This document shows, piece after piece, positions 1 to 7,982 of a stretch of 64,000 nucleotides of DNA. The notes beneath the pieces are model-generated. The model was not told the origin of the DNA. It did no database searches and worked only from the letters and a program-made list of their open reading frames with translations. The translations under genes and the position numbers were made by a program. The number at the start of each line of letters is the position of its first letter. The stretch's first letter is position 1. The DNA comes from Methanarcanum sp045600635. Lineage in GTDB: Archaea; Thermoplasmatota; Thermoplasmata; Methanomassiliicoccales; Methanomethylophilaceae. The stretch covers positions 51,076 through 115,075 of the forward strand of contig JAZRYJ010000070.1 of NCBI GenBank assembly GCA_045600635.1, read 5' to 3'.

Positions 1-1
1 G

Positions 2-952
2 ATCGATATGGTATCCATCAGGAATGATTCCAAGGATGCCACATCATTCAGAAGAGCGGCTGAATTGATATCCAAGAACTGGGATTCGCCGTTCGTCCTC
101 GAATCCGATTCGATCGATGCGATCGCATCAGCACTGGAAGTGACAAAACAATTCAGACCGTTGATCTACGGTGCATCGAAAGACAACATCGACAAGATGC
201 TGGAAATGGCGAAGGGTTCGAACTGTCCTTTGGGGATAAAATCAGATTCCCTGGAAGATACAGTAATGTTCGCTGAAAAATGCAAATCTGCAGGATACGA
301 CGATATTATCTTCGATCTGAGGTCAAAGGACGTCAAAACACTTCTCGAAAGACAGACGGCGGTGAGGCGTTCGGCTATCAAGAAGAAATTCAAACAATTC
401 GGATATCCGATGATGAACAGAGTGGGAAGCGGCGAATACGCAGTGATGACCGCAGCCATATCCACAATGAAATACGGCAGTCTCGTAATATTCGATGATC
501 TGAAGAACTATGAGGCACTGCCGCTGTTCACACTCAGACAGAACATATATGCCGATCCGCAGGTCCCCATACAGGTCAAACAGGATCTGTATCCTATCGG
601 CAATCCGGGTGAGCATTCACCGATAATGTTCACAACGAACTTCTCCCTCACATACTTCACTGTACGTGCGGACATCGAGAAATCGAGAATCCCTGTATGG
701 TTGCAGATAGTTGACACCGAAGGGATGTCGGTCCTCACTGCATATGCAGCAGGGAAATTCTCACCTGAACACGTTGCTGAAGCGATGGAGGAATCAGGTG
801 TTCTGAAGAAGAGTGACGGTATCGTCATAATCCCCGGATTGGTGTCAAAGATGTCAGGTAAGCTTCAGGAGATCATCAACAGGGATGTTACTGTCGGTAC
901 GAACAATTCAAAAGACATACCGAAACATCTGAAAGAACTCTCAAAACAATGA
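2..952 (+). CDS. cdhE: Corrinoid iron-sulfur protein large subunit, CdhE/AcsC type (5' truncated by window edge)
   Basis: The frame is open from base 2, so this is the C-terminal ~316 residues of a protein whose start lies before the window. It matches the TIM-barrel and C-terminal cobalamin-binding part of the CO dehydrogenase/acetyl-CoA synthase gamma subunit (CdhE/AcsC), which carries a methyl group on a corrinoid. The C-terminal stretch with the residues DTEGMSVLTAYAAGKF and the following VIIPGLVS is typical of the family. The N-terminal [4Fe-4S] domain that the family usually has would be upstream and cannot be seen. It converges on the CooC-like ATPase gene with a 12-base overlap. A CODH catalytic subunit is not in the window. 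Given the core-MetE and RACo genes close by, I infer a methyl carrier for methionine synthesis rather than for acetyl-CoA; the family call is firm, the role is inference. Confidence 0.85.
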   Translation: MDMVSIRNDSKDATSFRRAAELISKNWDSPFVLESDSIDAIASALEVTKQFRPLIYGASKDNIDKMLEMAKGSNCPLGIKSDSLEDTVMFAEKCKSAGYDDIIFDLRSKDVKTLLERQTAVRRSAIKKKFKQFGYPMMNRVGSGEYAVMTAAISTMKYGSLVIFDDLKNYEALPLFTLRQNIYADPQVPIQVKQDLYPIGNPGEHSPIMFTTNFSLTYFTVRADIEKSRIPVWLQIVDTEGMSVLTAYAAGKFSPEHVAEAMEESGVLKKSDGIVIIPGLVSKMSGKLQEIINRDVTVGTNNSKDIPKHLKELSKQ

Positions 953-1675
953 TACAAGTTTCGTCATTGCTTTTCCGAATTCAGTATCGGATGGGACGTC
1001 CAGCACATCGCCTTCCATAGTAGATCTGCTGATGAAATCATCATGAGGCATCACAAAGACGTTATCAAATCCGAAACTTTCAGCAAATTCCATCATCTGT
1101 CCCGGGATCTCTCCGACAGCATTATTGATCACAAGTATCCTCTTTCCGGATTCGATGTTCACTTCGTCGGCCAGTTTGGATAACCTTCCCGCTGTCCTTA
1201 TGCCGACCAATGTCGGATCCGATACGAAAATCATAACATCGGATTTCGGAAGAACACGGCGTGAAAGATGCTCCATGCCTGCTTCGTTGTCTATGACAGA
1301 ATATTTGTATTTCGGAATAAGGTCTCTGAAACAATTCTTCAGAACATCGTTCGTGAAACAATAACATCCTTCGCCTTCAGGCCTTCCCATTACGAGAAGG
1401 TCTATTCTATCTGACTCAGTAATTATCTGCCTGATATGAGTTGAGATGTAGTCCTGTTTGGAGACACCTGCAGGCACCATGTCGGGATGTGCTACGATCT
1501 CGTTCCTGAGCCCTCCGATTGTGCCCGTTATCTCTAACCCTAATTTATCACATAGATTGGAATTTGGATCTGCATCCACTGCCAGAACAACTTCTTTTTT
1601 GGAAAGTTCTCTTATCAGTTGAGAAGAAATGGTGCTCTTTCCGACACCGCCTTTTCCTACAAGTGCGATTATCAT
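941..1675 (-). CDS. cooC: CooC/AcsF-type P-loop ATPase
   Basis: This 244-residue protein is a SIMIBI-class nucleotide hydrolase of the CooC family, which in other organisms inserts nickel into CO dehydrogenase or acetyl-CoA synthase. It has the deviant Walker A GKGGVGKST at residues 7-15, a DADPNSNL switch region at about 34-41, the family's metal-binding Cys-x-Cys (Cys104, Cys106 in GRPEGEGCYCF) and a VIDNEAGMEH Walker B region near 127-136. Its start codon overlaps the stop of the upstream core-MetE gene (TGATG), so the two are co-transcribed. No CODH or ACS catalytic gene is visible, so its client is unclear; it may help mature or activate the corrinoid iron-sulfur protein, or serve a CODH elsewhere in the genome. 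Confidence 0.85.
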   Translation of the reverse strand: MIIALVGKGGVGKSTISSQLIRELSKKEVVLAVDADPNSNLCDKLGLEITGTIGGLRNEIVAHPDMVPAGVSKQDYISTHIRQIITESDRIDLLVMGRPEGEGCYCFTNDVLKNCFRDLIPKYKYSVIDNEAGMEHLSRRVLPKSDVMIFVSDPTLVGIRTAGRLSKLADEVNIESGKRILVINNAVGEIPGQMMEFAESFGFDNVFVMPHDDFISRSTMEGDVLDVPSDTEFGKAMTKLVSLF

Positions 1676-2685
1676 CAGAATCTGTACCTTTTGCGCATGA
1701 TGTCCGAAACACCTTTGAGAAGTGCAAAGACCTTATCGATATGTTCCGGCGACAGTCCGCTGAGACCGCACTGCGGCGATATCAGGGATTGTTCTGCGAT
1801 CTTCTGTCTGTTCATTCCTTTCGTTTCCATTTTGTCCAGGAATGAATCGAGCTTCTGAACCAATGATTCGACGGACTCCTTGTTCAATGCATCCTCAGTA
1901 TTAGGTATTATCCCCCATGCAATGGATCCGCCTCTGGAGATGAATCTGTCCAGATCTTCCGGATACATCAAAAGGTTGTCTCCGTATTGATATGCATCAA
2001 AACTTAGGATGTCTATGTGTGTATTGAGCACCATGGTCCAGTTGGTATTGCCGCAACAATGTATTCCGCGATAACAATCAACTCCATCCATTGCTTCATT
2101 GATCCATTGTTCCGCCTGTTCATCTGAAATTGAAGCGAAAGGCGTTCCCAACATCGATAATGAGGGTTCATCAAAGAACAGAATTGCATTCTCATTGCAC
2201 ATTCTGAGTCTTCTTGCTTGCCATTTGGCCATCATATTGACCGTCTTTCTGACGATCTCCGAATATGATTCATCATAGATTACCGGACGTCCCTTCTTAT
2301 CTAGAATTTGCAACCCTTCACTTATAGGCCCTGTGACCTGTCCCTTGATACTGATGAAAGAAGAAAGATCCCTTGAAAGGAATTCATACAACCCTTTGAA
2401 TGATTCCGGAGGGTGTGAGAAATAATCAGTATCATCTGAGAGGATCGCTGTGTATATGTCTGTAGGATCAAAGTCATCCAGATCCACGTACATCTTGTCG
2501 CCTTCGATCTTGAGTCCGGGAAGACGGCATCCAGTCTGAGCATACATACTCTCTGATATCCCTCTCGCAGGCAATTGAGGCCAAGAAGGACAGGATACCT
2601 GACTTTCCATGAGCACATCTATCGCATCAACGGGATTATTGTATGGTAACGATCCTATCAATGTGGTCGCAAATTTCCATTCCAT
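1675..2685 (-). CDS. Core methionine synthase (core-MetE / MesD-like)
   Basis: This 336-residue protein corresponds to only the C-terminal catalytic barrel of cobalamin-independent methionine synthase. The family moves a methyl group onto zinc-bound homocysteine. It begins with a TTLIGSLPY motif and carries the zinc ligands His209 and Cys211 (IHCCGNTNW) and Cys306 (SPQCGLSG); the position of the fourth ligand, Glu in MetE, appears to be Asp230 in SFDAY. The folate-binding N-terminal half of full MetE is absent. In the bacterial core-MetE/MesD group the methyl donor is a corrinoid iron-sulfur protein, which fits the cdhE-type gene next door. I chose ATG at 2685 because a TATA-like element lies about 30 bases upstream and the family starts here. 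A UROD-family MtaA/MtbA-like role is the alternative, but the LPY and SPQCGLSG motifs favour methionine synthase. Confidence 0.82.
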   Translation of the reverse strand: MEWKFATTLIGSLPYNNPVDAIDVLMESQVSCPSWPQLPARGISESMYAQTGCRLPGLKIEGDKMYVDLDDFDPTDIYTAILSDDTDYFSHPPESFKGLYEFLSRDLSSFISIKGQVTGPISEGLQILDKKGRPVIYDESYSEIVRKTVNMMAKWQARRLRMCNENAILFFDEPSLSMLGTPFASISDEQAEQWINEAMDGVDCYRGIHCCGNTNWTMVLNTHIDILSFDAYQYGDNLLMYPEDLDRFISRGGSIAWGIIPNTEDALNKESVESLVQKLDSFLDKMETKGMNRQKIAEQSLISPQCGLSGLSPEHIDKVFALLKGVSDIMRKRYRF

Positions 2686-2710
2686 TGTCAATCACTATGG
2701 CTGTTCCGTA

Positions 2711-2720
2711 TTTAATAATA
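2711..2720 (-). promoter_or_regulatory. TATA box for the core-MetE/cooC operon
   Basis: On the minus strand this reads TATTATTAAA. Its centre is about 30 bases before the ATG at 2685, so the transcript would be leaderless or nearly so. It is the only such element in the short gap. Confidence 0.5.
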
Positions 2721-2744
2721 GGGCGACAATCGCTGATATTGGTA

Positions 2745-2772
2745 GATGGATGTCGTATGCGCGACATCCATC
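2745..2772. terminator. 11-bp perfect inverted repeat between C69 peptidase and core-MetE genes
   Basis: GATGGATGTCG and its exact complement are separated by a 6-base loop. It begins 5 bases after the stop of the C69 peptidase gene on the minus strand and lies just upstream of the core-MetE promoter. It has no T-run after it on the minus strand, so it could be a termination/processing hairpin or a DNA operator site. Confidence 0.5.
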
Positions 2773-2776
2773 CCAT

Positions 2777-4624
2777 TCAATGTCTTTTCTTCAAAGCGAA
2801 TGCCACCGTCACAACAAGGATCAACATTGCAACGACTACAATCGTCACGATGATTCCGATATTGTTATCATTCGCTCCGTTGACGGAATTCTGAGAATCT
2901 ACCCAATTGAGATAGCTGTCAGAAGTCATATCTCCGAAGGAATCCAGACATGCGAACGGTATCAATATTGTATCCCAGCTGATTCTTGTGTTTATATCCT
3001 TGGTTTCTTCTCCGATGATGATCTTTCCTTTTGCGTCCTTCACTTCTGCAGACGGAACTATTGTTATCTTCTTTCCTTCCTTCTCGAATACAAAATTATC
3101 GCCATCCATGGAGGATTTCCAACCACATTGTTCTGCAACGAGTTTTGCATCGATCATCGGTTCGAATGCTATCGGTACACTTCTCTGAGGCCCGAGATTG
3201 TTCATCATATTCCATTCTACATCGCCCACCAGACGTTTTGCTTCCGACAGCATCTGTTCCTGATAGAGTGTGCATACTTTCGTAATATATTCTGCTGCCT
3301 TCGAAGGTGAATCCTTGTACATCTCAAGCGCTTTTTCATATGCCGCATAGAATGCAGGAACATATCTTTCCTCGAATGTCTTCCAATAATTTATGACGTC
3401 GTCAGAATACTGGAACTGTTCGCACAGTGTATTCAGCTTCTTAAATGTGAAATAAGCACTGTCATATTGATAATATGTCGGCACATCGCAATATTCAGGA
3501 CTGACTGAATTCACTGAACTCACAATCGGCACAAACGTTATGAATTTCGCACAACCCATGCTCACCCAGTTTATCCCGTCCATGCCGGCAGGTGCATCAG
3601 GAAATACTTGTGTTATATGCACAGTGCCTGATGTTTCTGTAGATATGGGGCGCATATTGGATCCTTCATATTTTGTACCCTCGTATCTGTCACGGTAATA
3701 GTTCATGACATCTATTACCGATATCTCTTCATCCGCCAGGAAAAACAATGGCGCCTCTACATCCGCTGAATAATCCCCTATTGTGGAAGGCGACATCAAC
3801 TGGTGAAGCCTCCATGTTCTGCCATGAGCTGCATCCACTCTTTTCGCGCCGTATGTTTTGACAAGATCCAGATATCCGCTTTCAGTATACTTTGCGAATC
3901 CCTTCTCCTCAGGCAATGTGAACAGATCATCCGAACAGATCACATCATTCTCATCATATCCTTCAATTGATTCCAGCATACATTCGTTGCCGTAACCTGC
4001 AACTTTATCTGTCGGCGCCCTGACCGCACAATACTGATGCCCTGTATACATCTCCATGAACCATGTCTCGTTCTGATCCGTCACCAGCATCGAATTTGAT
4101 TGAGAACTGCCGTATACATCCACAATATCGGCAACTAATTCGATAGCTTCATGCGCTGTCTTGCAGCATGATGCTACGATTCCTGTTATGACAGATTCCT
4201 CCACTCCGTCGAGAATATATTTGTCTGCGGATATCGCCTCTTTGCTCGGATATGTGGTAACAGTCGCTGTGACCGCCAATCCGTATTCATTCATGGCTGA
4301 AACTTCGAACCAACCGTCATACTGTGTATAAGATTCCGGTGTTGCTACGTACCTGAATGTTGTATCTGGCAGCGGATATGAGAACCCGTTGGAGCCATCG
4401 TATGTCCTTCCTGGTGTGTTCTCCACTCTCTTCACAACATCCAGATAAAAAGGAGCGACCTTGGCATAATCGTCACTGCGTGCGATTATTATCGAACCAT
4501 CCGTCGTCGCATCCTTTCCGACGTATACGCCGGTGCATCCGTCAGATAAAGGTGCGACAAATTCCACGAACAGCAGTATGAACAATGCTACACACACTGC
4601 TGCAATCTTCATTGATTTATTCAT
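2777..4624 (-). CDS. Secreted, membrane-anchored C69-family dipeptidase/Ntn hydrolase
   Basis: The 615-residue product resembles peptidase family C69 (PepD-like dipeptidases). A hydrophobic signal segment (about residues 6-26) precedes Cys30 in SDGCTGVYVG, the expected N-terminal nucleophile after autoprocessing. The IIIARSDD segment (about 46-52) and SAMNEYGL are the usual downstream active-site regions. A single C-terminal membrane helix ending in KKRH would anchor the enzyme outside the cell. The gene is flanked by core-MetE and RACo but has no obvious link to them; it probably releases amino acids from peptides in the surroundings. An alternative start is Met5 (4612). The family call is good; substrate is unknown. 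Confidence 0.8.
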   Translation of the reverse strand: MNKSMKIAAVCVALFILLFVEFVAPLSDGCTGVYVGKDATTDGSIIIARSDDYAKVAPFYLDVVKRVENTPGRTYDGSNGFSYPLPDTTFRYVATPESYTQYDGWFEVSAMNEYGLAVTATVTTYPSKEAISADKYILDGVEESVITGIVASCCKTAHEAIELVADIVDVYGSSQSNSMLVTDQNETWFMEMYTGHQYCAVRAPTDKVAGYGNECMLESIEGYDENDVICSDDLFTLPEEKGFAKYTESGYLDLVKTYGAKRVDAAHGRTWRLHQLMSPSTIGDYSADVEAPLFFLADEEISVIDVMNYYRDRYEGTKYEGSNMRPISTETSGTVHITQVFPDAPAGMDGINWVSMGCAKFITFVPIVSSVNSVSPEYCDVPTYYQYDSAYFTFKKLNTLCEQFQYSDDVINYWKTFEERYVPAFYAAYEKALEMYKDSPSKAAEYITKVCTLYQEQMLSEAKRLVGDVEWNMMNNLGPQRSVPIAFEPMIDAKLVAEQCGWKSSMDGDNFVFEKEGKKITIVPSAEVKDAKGKIIIGEETKDINTRISWDTILIPFACLDSFGDMTSDSYLNWVDSQNSVNGANDNNIGIIVTIVVVAMLILVVTVAFALKKRH

Positions 4625-4661
4625 GAGAAAATATTCGTTTATAACATAGATAAAGATAGTG

Positions 4662-6164
4662 TCAGTCCTGTTTCACCGACGGAAATAAGGATGAATCAGT
4701 ATGCGGAAGGAACTGCGCTGACATATATTCATCATAGAACACATGGTCGGATGAAAGGTCCAAATAGGTCATTTTAGGGAACACAGAGGAAATTCTGTCC
4801 CTGAACTGTGATGACAGCAGCGCTCTCTTCGCACCTGCCAAGGATGCATTGCCCAGATACACGTATTTCTCTCTGTCAACATCCGGGAACAATCCGATTG
4901 TTATCGCAGACTCCATATTGATGAAATTCCCGAATCCTCCTGCAATGAATATTTTCTCAACATCATCGTACGTTATCCCCAGATTACGGACCATAGAACG
5001 TGTTGCTGAATACACTGCAGCTTTCGTCATTATGACGTCCTTTATCTCAGACTGTGTTATCACGACATCCTTAGCGATGACAAACCTGTCTTTACAACCT
5101 GATCTTTCAGTGAAATTCCCGCGCTTGTCAATTAATCCATTCTTAAAGAGTTCAGCAACCACATCTATGACCGCAGAACCGCAGATTCCTTTCGGCTCAG
5201 TATTGCCTATGACGGTATATCTTACCTCACCATCCGTTATCCTGATTCCGTCTATGGCCCCGTCTTTTGCAAGCATGCCTGATGTCATCTGTGAACCTTC
5301 GAATGCAGGCCCTGCCGATGATGAACAGCACATCTGCATATCACTGTTTCCCAGTGCCACTTCACCATTGGTACCGACATCAATCAGAAGCGAGATCTTC
5401 TCACCGTCATCCATTCCCGAGAATACGATATCCGATGTTATGTCCCCGCCGACATATGATGAAACTGATGGCATGCATACTACTTTCGCATCCTTGTTCA
5501 CATGCAATCCGCTCTGTTCCCCGGTTATCTCTGCATCTGCAACAACCGGATTGAACGGCGGATAACGGATAGGTGTCGGATCCACATCAAGGAACAGATG
5601 GATCATTGCTGTATTGCCTGCTATGTATGCCGATGTTATCTTCTCGAAATCGATGTCTGAGCTGTCGATGATATCATTTATCGTCTTTATGACAAGGTCG
5701 TGTAATTCATCTGTTCCGCCTTCTCCTGCGTACTCTATCCTTGCGAGCACGTCCTCTCCGCGAAGTCTCTGTTGATTGAGATCCGAACCCTTGAAAACAC
5801 TGTTCCCGTTCGAAAGATCGATTATCTCTATTGCGACTGTTGTCGTTCCTATGTCAACGGCCAGTCCCAATCCTTTTGACAACGGCGAAATGTCCTCAGT
5901 ATCTATGACCGAATCATCTGCAGCTGCAATCACTTTTCCGATATCTTCCTTCGGAATGACTATCTCCATCCCGTCAGCGACCTGAGTCTGACATGCTTTC
6001 AGTCTTTTTTCATTAACAATCACTATGCATCTGCCGCATCTCCCCCTGCCTCCGCATGGGAGCCCTATCCTCACACCTGCTCTGATGGATGCTTCAGATA
6101 TGCTTATGCCGTCAGGAACATCTGCAGATACCCCACTGGGCTGAAAGATGATGTGACATGTCAT
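4662..6164 (-). CDS. Reductive activator of corrinoid protein, RACo-type (2Fe-2S + ASKHA domain)
   Basis: This 500-residue protein belongs to the RACo/RamA superfamily, which uses ATP to reduce Co(II) corrinoids back to the active Co(I) state. The N-terminal domain has a plant-type [2Fe-2S] motif with Cys37, Cys43, Cys46 and Cys58 (spacing C-x5-C-x2-C). The ATP-binding ASKHA domain starts at AVDIGTTTV (102-110) and includes GEDVLARIEYA and LLIDVGTNGEVAL. Methanogen RamA usually has C-terminal [4Fe-4S] clusters; this one has the N-terminal [2Fe-2S] arrangement of bacterial RACo, the activator of the corrinoid iron-sulfur protein. It is a little shorter than the ~600-residue bacterial enzymes. 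Its likely partner is the cdhE product at the window start. The promoter region lies divergent from the MBL gene at 6241. Confidence 0.82.
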   Translation of the reverse strand: MTCHIIFQPSGVSADVPDGISISEASIRAGVRIGLPCGGRGRCGRCIVIVNEKRLKACQTQVADGMEIVIPKEDIGKVIAAADDSVIDTEDISPLSKGLGLAVDIGTTTVAIEIIDLSNGNSVFKGSDLNQQRLRGEDVLARIEYAGEGGTDELHDLVIKTINDIIDSSDIDFEKITSAYIAGNTAMIHLFLDVDPTPIRYPPFNPVVADAEITGEQSGLHVNKDAKVVCMPSVSSYVGGDITSDIVFSGMDDGEKISLLIDVGTNGEVALGNSDMQMCCSSSAGPAFEGSQMTSGMLAKDGAIDGIRITDGEVRYTVIGNTEPKGICGSAVIDVVAELFKNGLIDKRGNFTERSGCKDRFVIAKDVVITQSEIKDVIMTKAAVYSATRSMVRNLGITYDDVEKIFIAGGFGNFINMESAITIGLFPDVDREKYVYLGNASLAGAKRALLSSQFRDRISSVFPKMTYLDLSSDHVFYDEYMSAQFLPHTDSSLFPSVKQD

Positions 6165-6210
6165 GATTCTGAATATGCTTATCCGTTATTATAGAAAACG
6201 GTGAGAACAG

Positions 6211-6220
6211 TTTAAAAGTA
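6211..6220 (+). promoter_or_regulatory. TATA box for MBL gene
   Basis: TTTAAAAGTA is centred 26 bases before the ATG at 6241. That is the spacing expected if the message starts at the A of the start codon, i.e. a leaderless transcript. Confidence 0.5.
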
Positions 6221-6240
6221 CGAATATATGATGCATCATC

Positions 6241-7080
6241 ATGGTCAGACTCACACTCATAGGTACAGGTGGCGGACGTCATACGACTATGTTCCAAGCC
6301 AGAAGTACCGGAGGTTTTCTCGTTGAGTCTGACAGCACAAGAATACATCTCGACCCTGGGCCTGGCGCTCTCACGAATCTCTGCGAGATAGGGTACGATC
6401 TGCGTACGACAGATGCGATAATGATATCGCATTGTCACCCGGATCACTATTCGGATGCTGCTGTTGCCATCGAAGGCATGACTTTCGGCGGATGGAAGAA
6501 ACGCGGAAGTCTTTACGGAAGTGCCAGTGTTATGGAAGGATCTGGAAAATTGGGTCCTGCACTTTCACCTTATCACCTGGCATTGCCTGATGAGACGCAC
6601 GTGATGAGCCCGGGTGATGTATATGATATCGGGGATCTGAAGATAGAGATCACAAAGGCAGATCATAACGACCCCACCACAGTAGGATATAAGATACACA
6701 CAAAAGAAGGTGTGATATCTTATGTGACTGACACATCATATTCCGATGAGATTGCCGATCAGTATAAAGATTCGAAAATAGTCCTTCTCCCGATCACAAC
6801 TCCCGACGGGAAACGTATTAAAGGACACATGTGTACAGATGATGCTGTAAGGTTCTTAAAAAGAATCAGACCTGAGTTGGCAATATTCATCCATCTCGGC
6901 ATAGTCATGCTCAAATATGAGCCTGTCAAACAGGCAGAGCGGACCGAGAAAGAGACTGGAGTGAGAACTGTCGCCGGTGAGGATCTGATGCGTATCGACA
7001 TCAAGTCGATGAGAATCGAGAAACTCATTCCGAAAAGACCAGAATGGAACGATGCTTGGGAATTGAAGGTGGATGAATGA
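6241..7080 (+). CDS. MBL-fold metallohydrolase (RNase Z / PhnP-like subgroup)
   Basis: The 279-residue protein has the metallo-beta-lactamase zinc motif His64-x-His66-x-Asp68-His69 in SHCHPDHYSDA, a downstream His in MSPGDVYDIGDLKIEITKADH... region, an Asp in YVTDTSY and a final His in FIHLG. It lacks a beta-CASP domain and an RNase Z exosite is not evident, so it may be a small-molecule phosphodiesterase or a nuclease. The gene ends in an ATGA overlap with the zinc-ribbon transglutaminase gene, which suggests joint expression. The start is set by the TATA spacing. Specific substrate is unknown. Confidence 0.75.
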   Translation: MVRLTLIGTGGGRHTTMFQARSTGGFLVESDSTRIHLDPGPGALTNLCEIGYDLRTTDAIMISHCHPDHYSDAAVAIEGMTFGGWKKRGSLYGSASVMEGSGKLGPALSPYHLALPDETHVMSPGDVYDIGDLKIEITKADHNDPTTVGYKIHTKEGVISYVTDTSYSDEIADQYKDSKIVLLPITTPDGKRIKGHMCTDDAVRFLKRIRPELAIFIHLGIVMLKYEPVKQAERTEKETGVRTVAGEDLMRIDIKSMRIEKLIPKRPEWNDAWELKVDE

Positions 7081-7982
7081 AAGATTTCTGTCGTCACTGC
7101 GGTAGGGAACTGGACGGTACTGAGAACAACTGTCCTGAGTGCGGAAAACCACTCCGCGTGAGCAACAATCCCCAGCAGATGCAGAAAAAGAAAGGTGCGG
7201 ATCTGTTCCAGATCGCTTTCCTTCTCATCGCTCTGATCCTCGTTTTCAATCTGCTTATGCCGTCGTTCATACCTGTAGTCCCAACAAATGAATATAAGCT
7301 GCATTATGACTGGGATTGTTATGAAAAGCACTTCTCATGTGATTTCGAGATCACTAAAGACAGCTATAACAAAGCTGTTACCAGTCCGATAGACAGAGAT
7401 GGGACGGTATCTTCCGTGCATTATCAGATAACGGACAGTGAAGGAAAAGTCATCAAAGAGGTATTCGCAGTCAGTGAATACATCGTAGTAGATGATGACA
7501 TCAAAAAATTAGCCGAAACTCTGAAGAATCTCTGGAAGGAGAATTACGAAGGAAAAGAGGGCGACCCTGAATTAGCACAATTCTACGCCTGGTTCTGTCA
7601 GACGGCTTTGGACTATAAAGAAGACAAAGCATCGAAAGGTTCCGAAGAATTCTGGAAATACCCGATAGAAACATTACACGACGGAGGAGGGGACTGTGAG
7701 GATACCGCTATCCTTCTTGCAGCACTTCTCCAGGCGAGCGGTGAATATGACGAACAAGCAGGGATATTCCTGATCACAGGGCATGCTATGGGTGCCATAA
7801 ACACCGAAGCTGTTGACAAGGAATACGAGACATCACACTTCGAATACTACCCGATAGAGACTGCGACAAGGATCCATACGATAAATCTTGTCGACATAGG
7901 TGTTGTTGACGAGAAACATGAGCACTCATATTTCCACCTGTACACAGGATATTCTGATACATACTATCAGAAAAGCGAATGA
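7077..7982 (+). CDS. Zinc-ribbon membrane protein with transglutaminase-like domain
   Basis: The 301-residue product starts with a zinc ribbon (Cys5, Cys8, Cys19, Cys22), followed by one membrane helix (about residues 44-62) and an outer domain. That domain has the transglutaminase/cysteine-protease-like core: Cys207 in GGGDCEDTAILLAALL and His236 in TGHAMGA, with an acidic third residue probably in EYYPIETAT. The zinc ribbon would be cytoplasmic and the catalytic domain external. The start overlaps the MBL gene by 4 bases. It abuts, stop to stop, the minus-strand zinc-ribbon membrane protein gene, which has the same head-and-helix layout. Function is not known; peptide cross-linking or cleavage at the cell surface is possible. 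Confidence 0.7.
   Translation: MKDFCRHCGRELDGTENNCPECGKPLRVSNNPQQMQKKKGADLFQIAFLLIALILVFNLLMPSFIPVVPTNEYKLHYDWDCYEKHFSCDFEITKDSYNKAVTSPIDRDGTVSSVHYQITDSEGKVIKEVFAVSEYIVVDDDIKKLAETLKNLWKENYEGKEGDPELAQFYAWFCQTALDYKEDKASKGSEEFWKYPIETLHDGGGDCEDTAILLAALLQASGEYDEQAGIFLITGHAMGAINTEAVDKEYETSHFEYYPIETATRIHTINLVDIGVVDEKHEHSYFHLYTGYSDTYYQKSE

Noticed and set aside
2609..3310. 233-residue open frame on the plus strand
   Set aside because: It lies antisense to the C69 peptidase and core-MetE genes and across the intergenic hairpin, with no recognisable domain.
4849..5565. 238-residue open frame on the plus strand
   Set aside because: It is the antisense shadow of the RACo gene, is rich in Ser/Pro/Thr and has no motif; the minus-strand frame has clear [2Fe-2S] and ATPase motifs.
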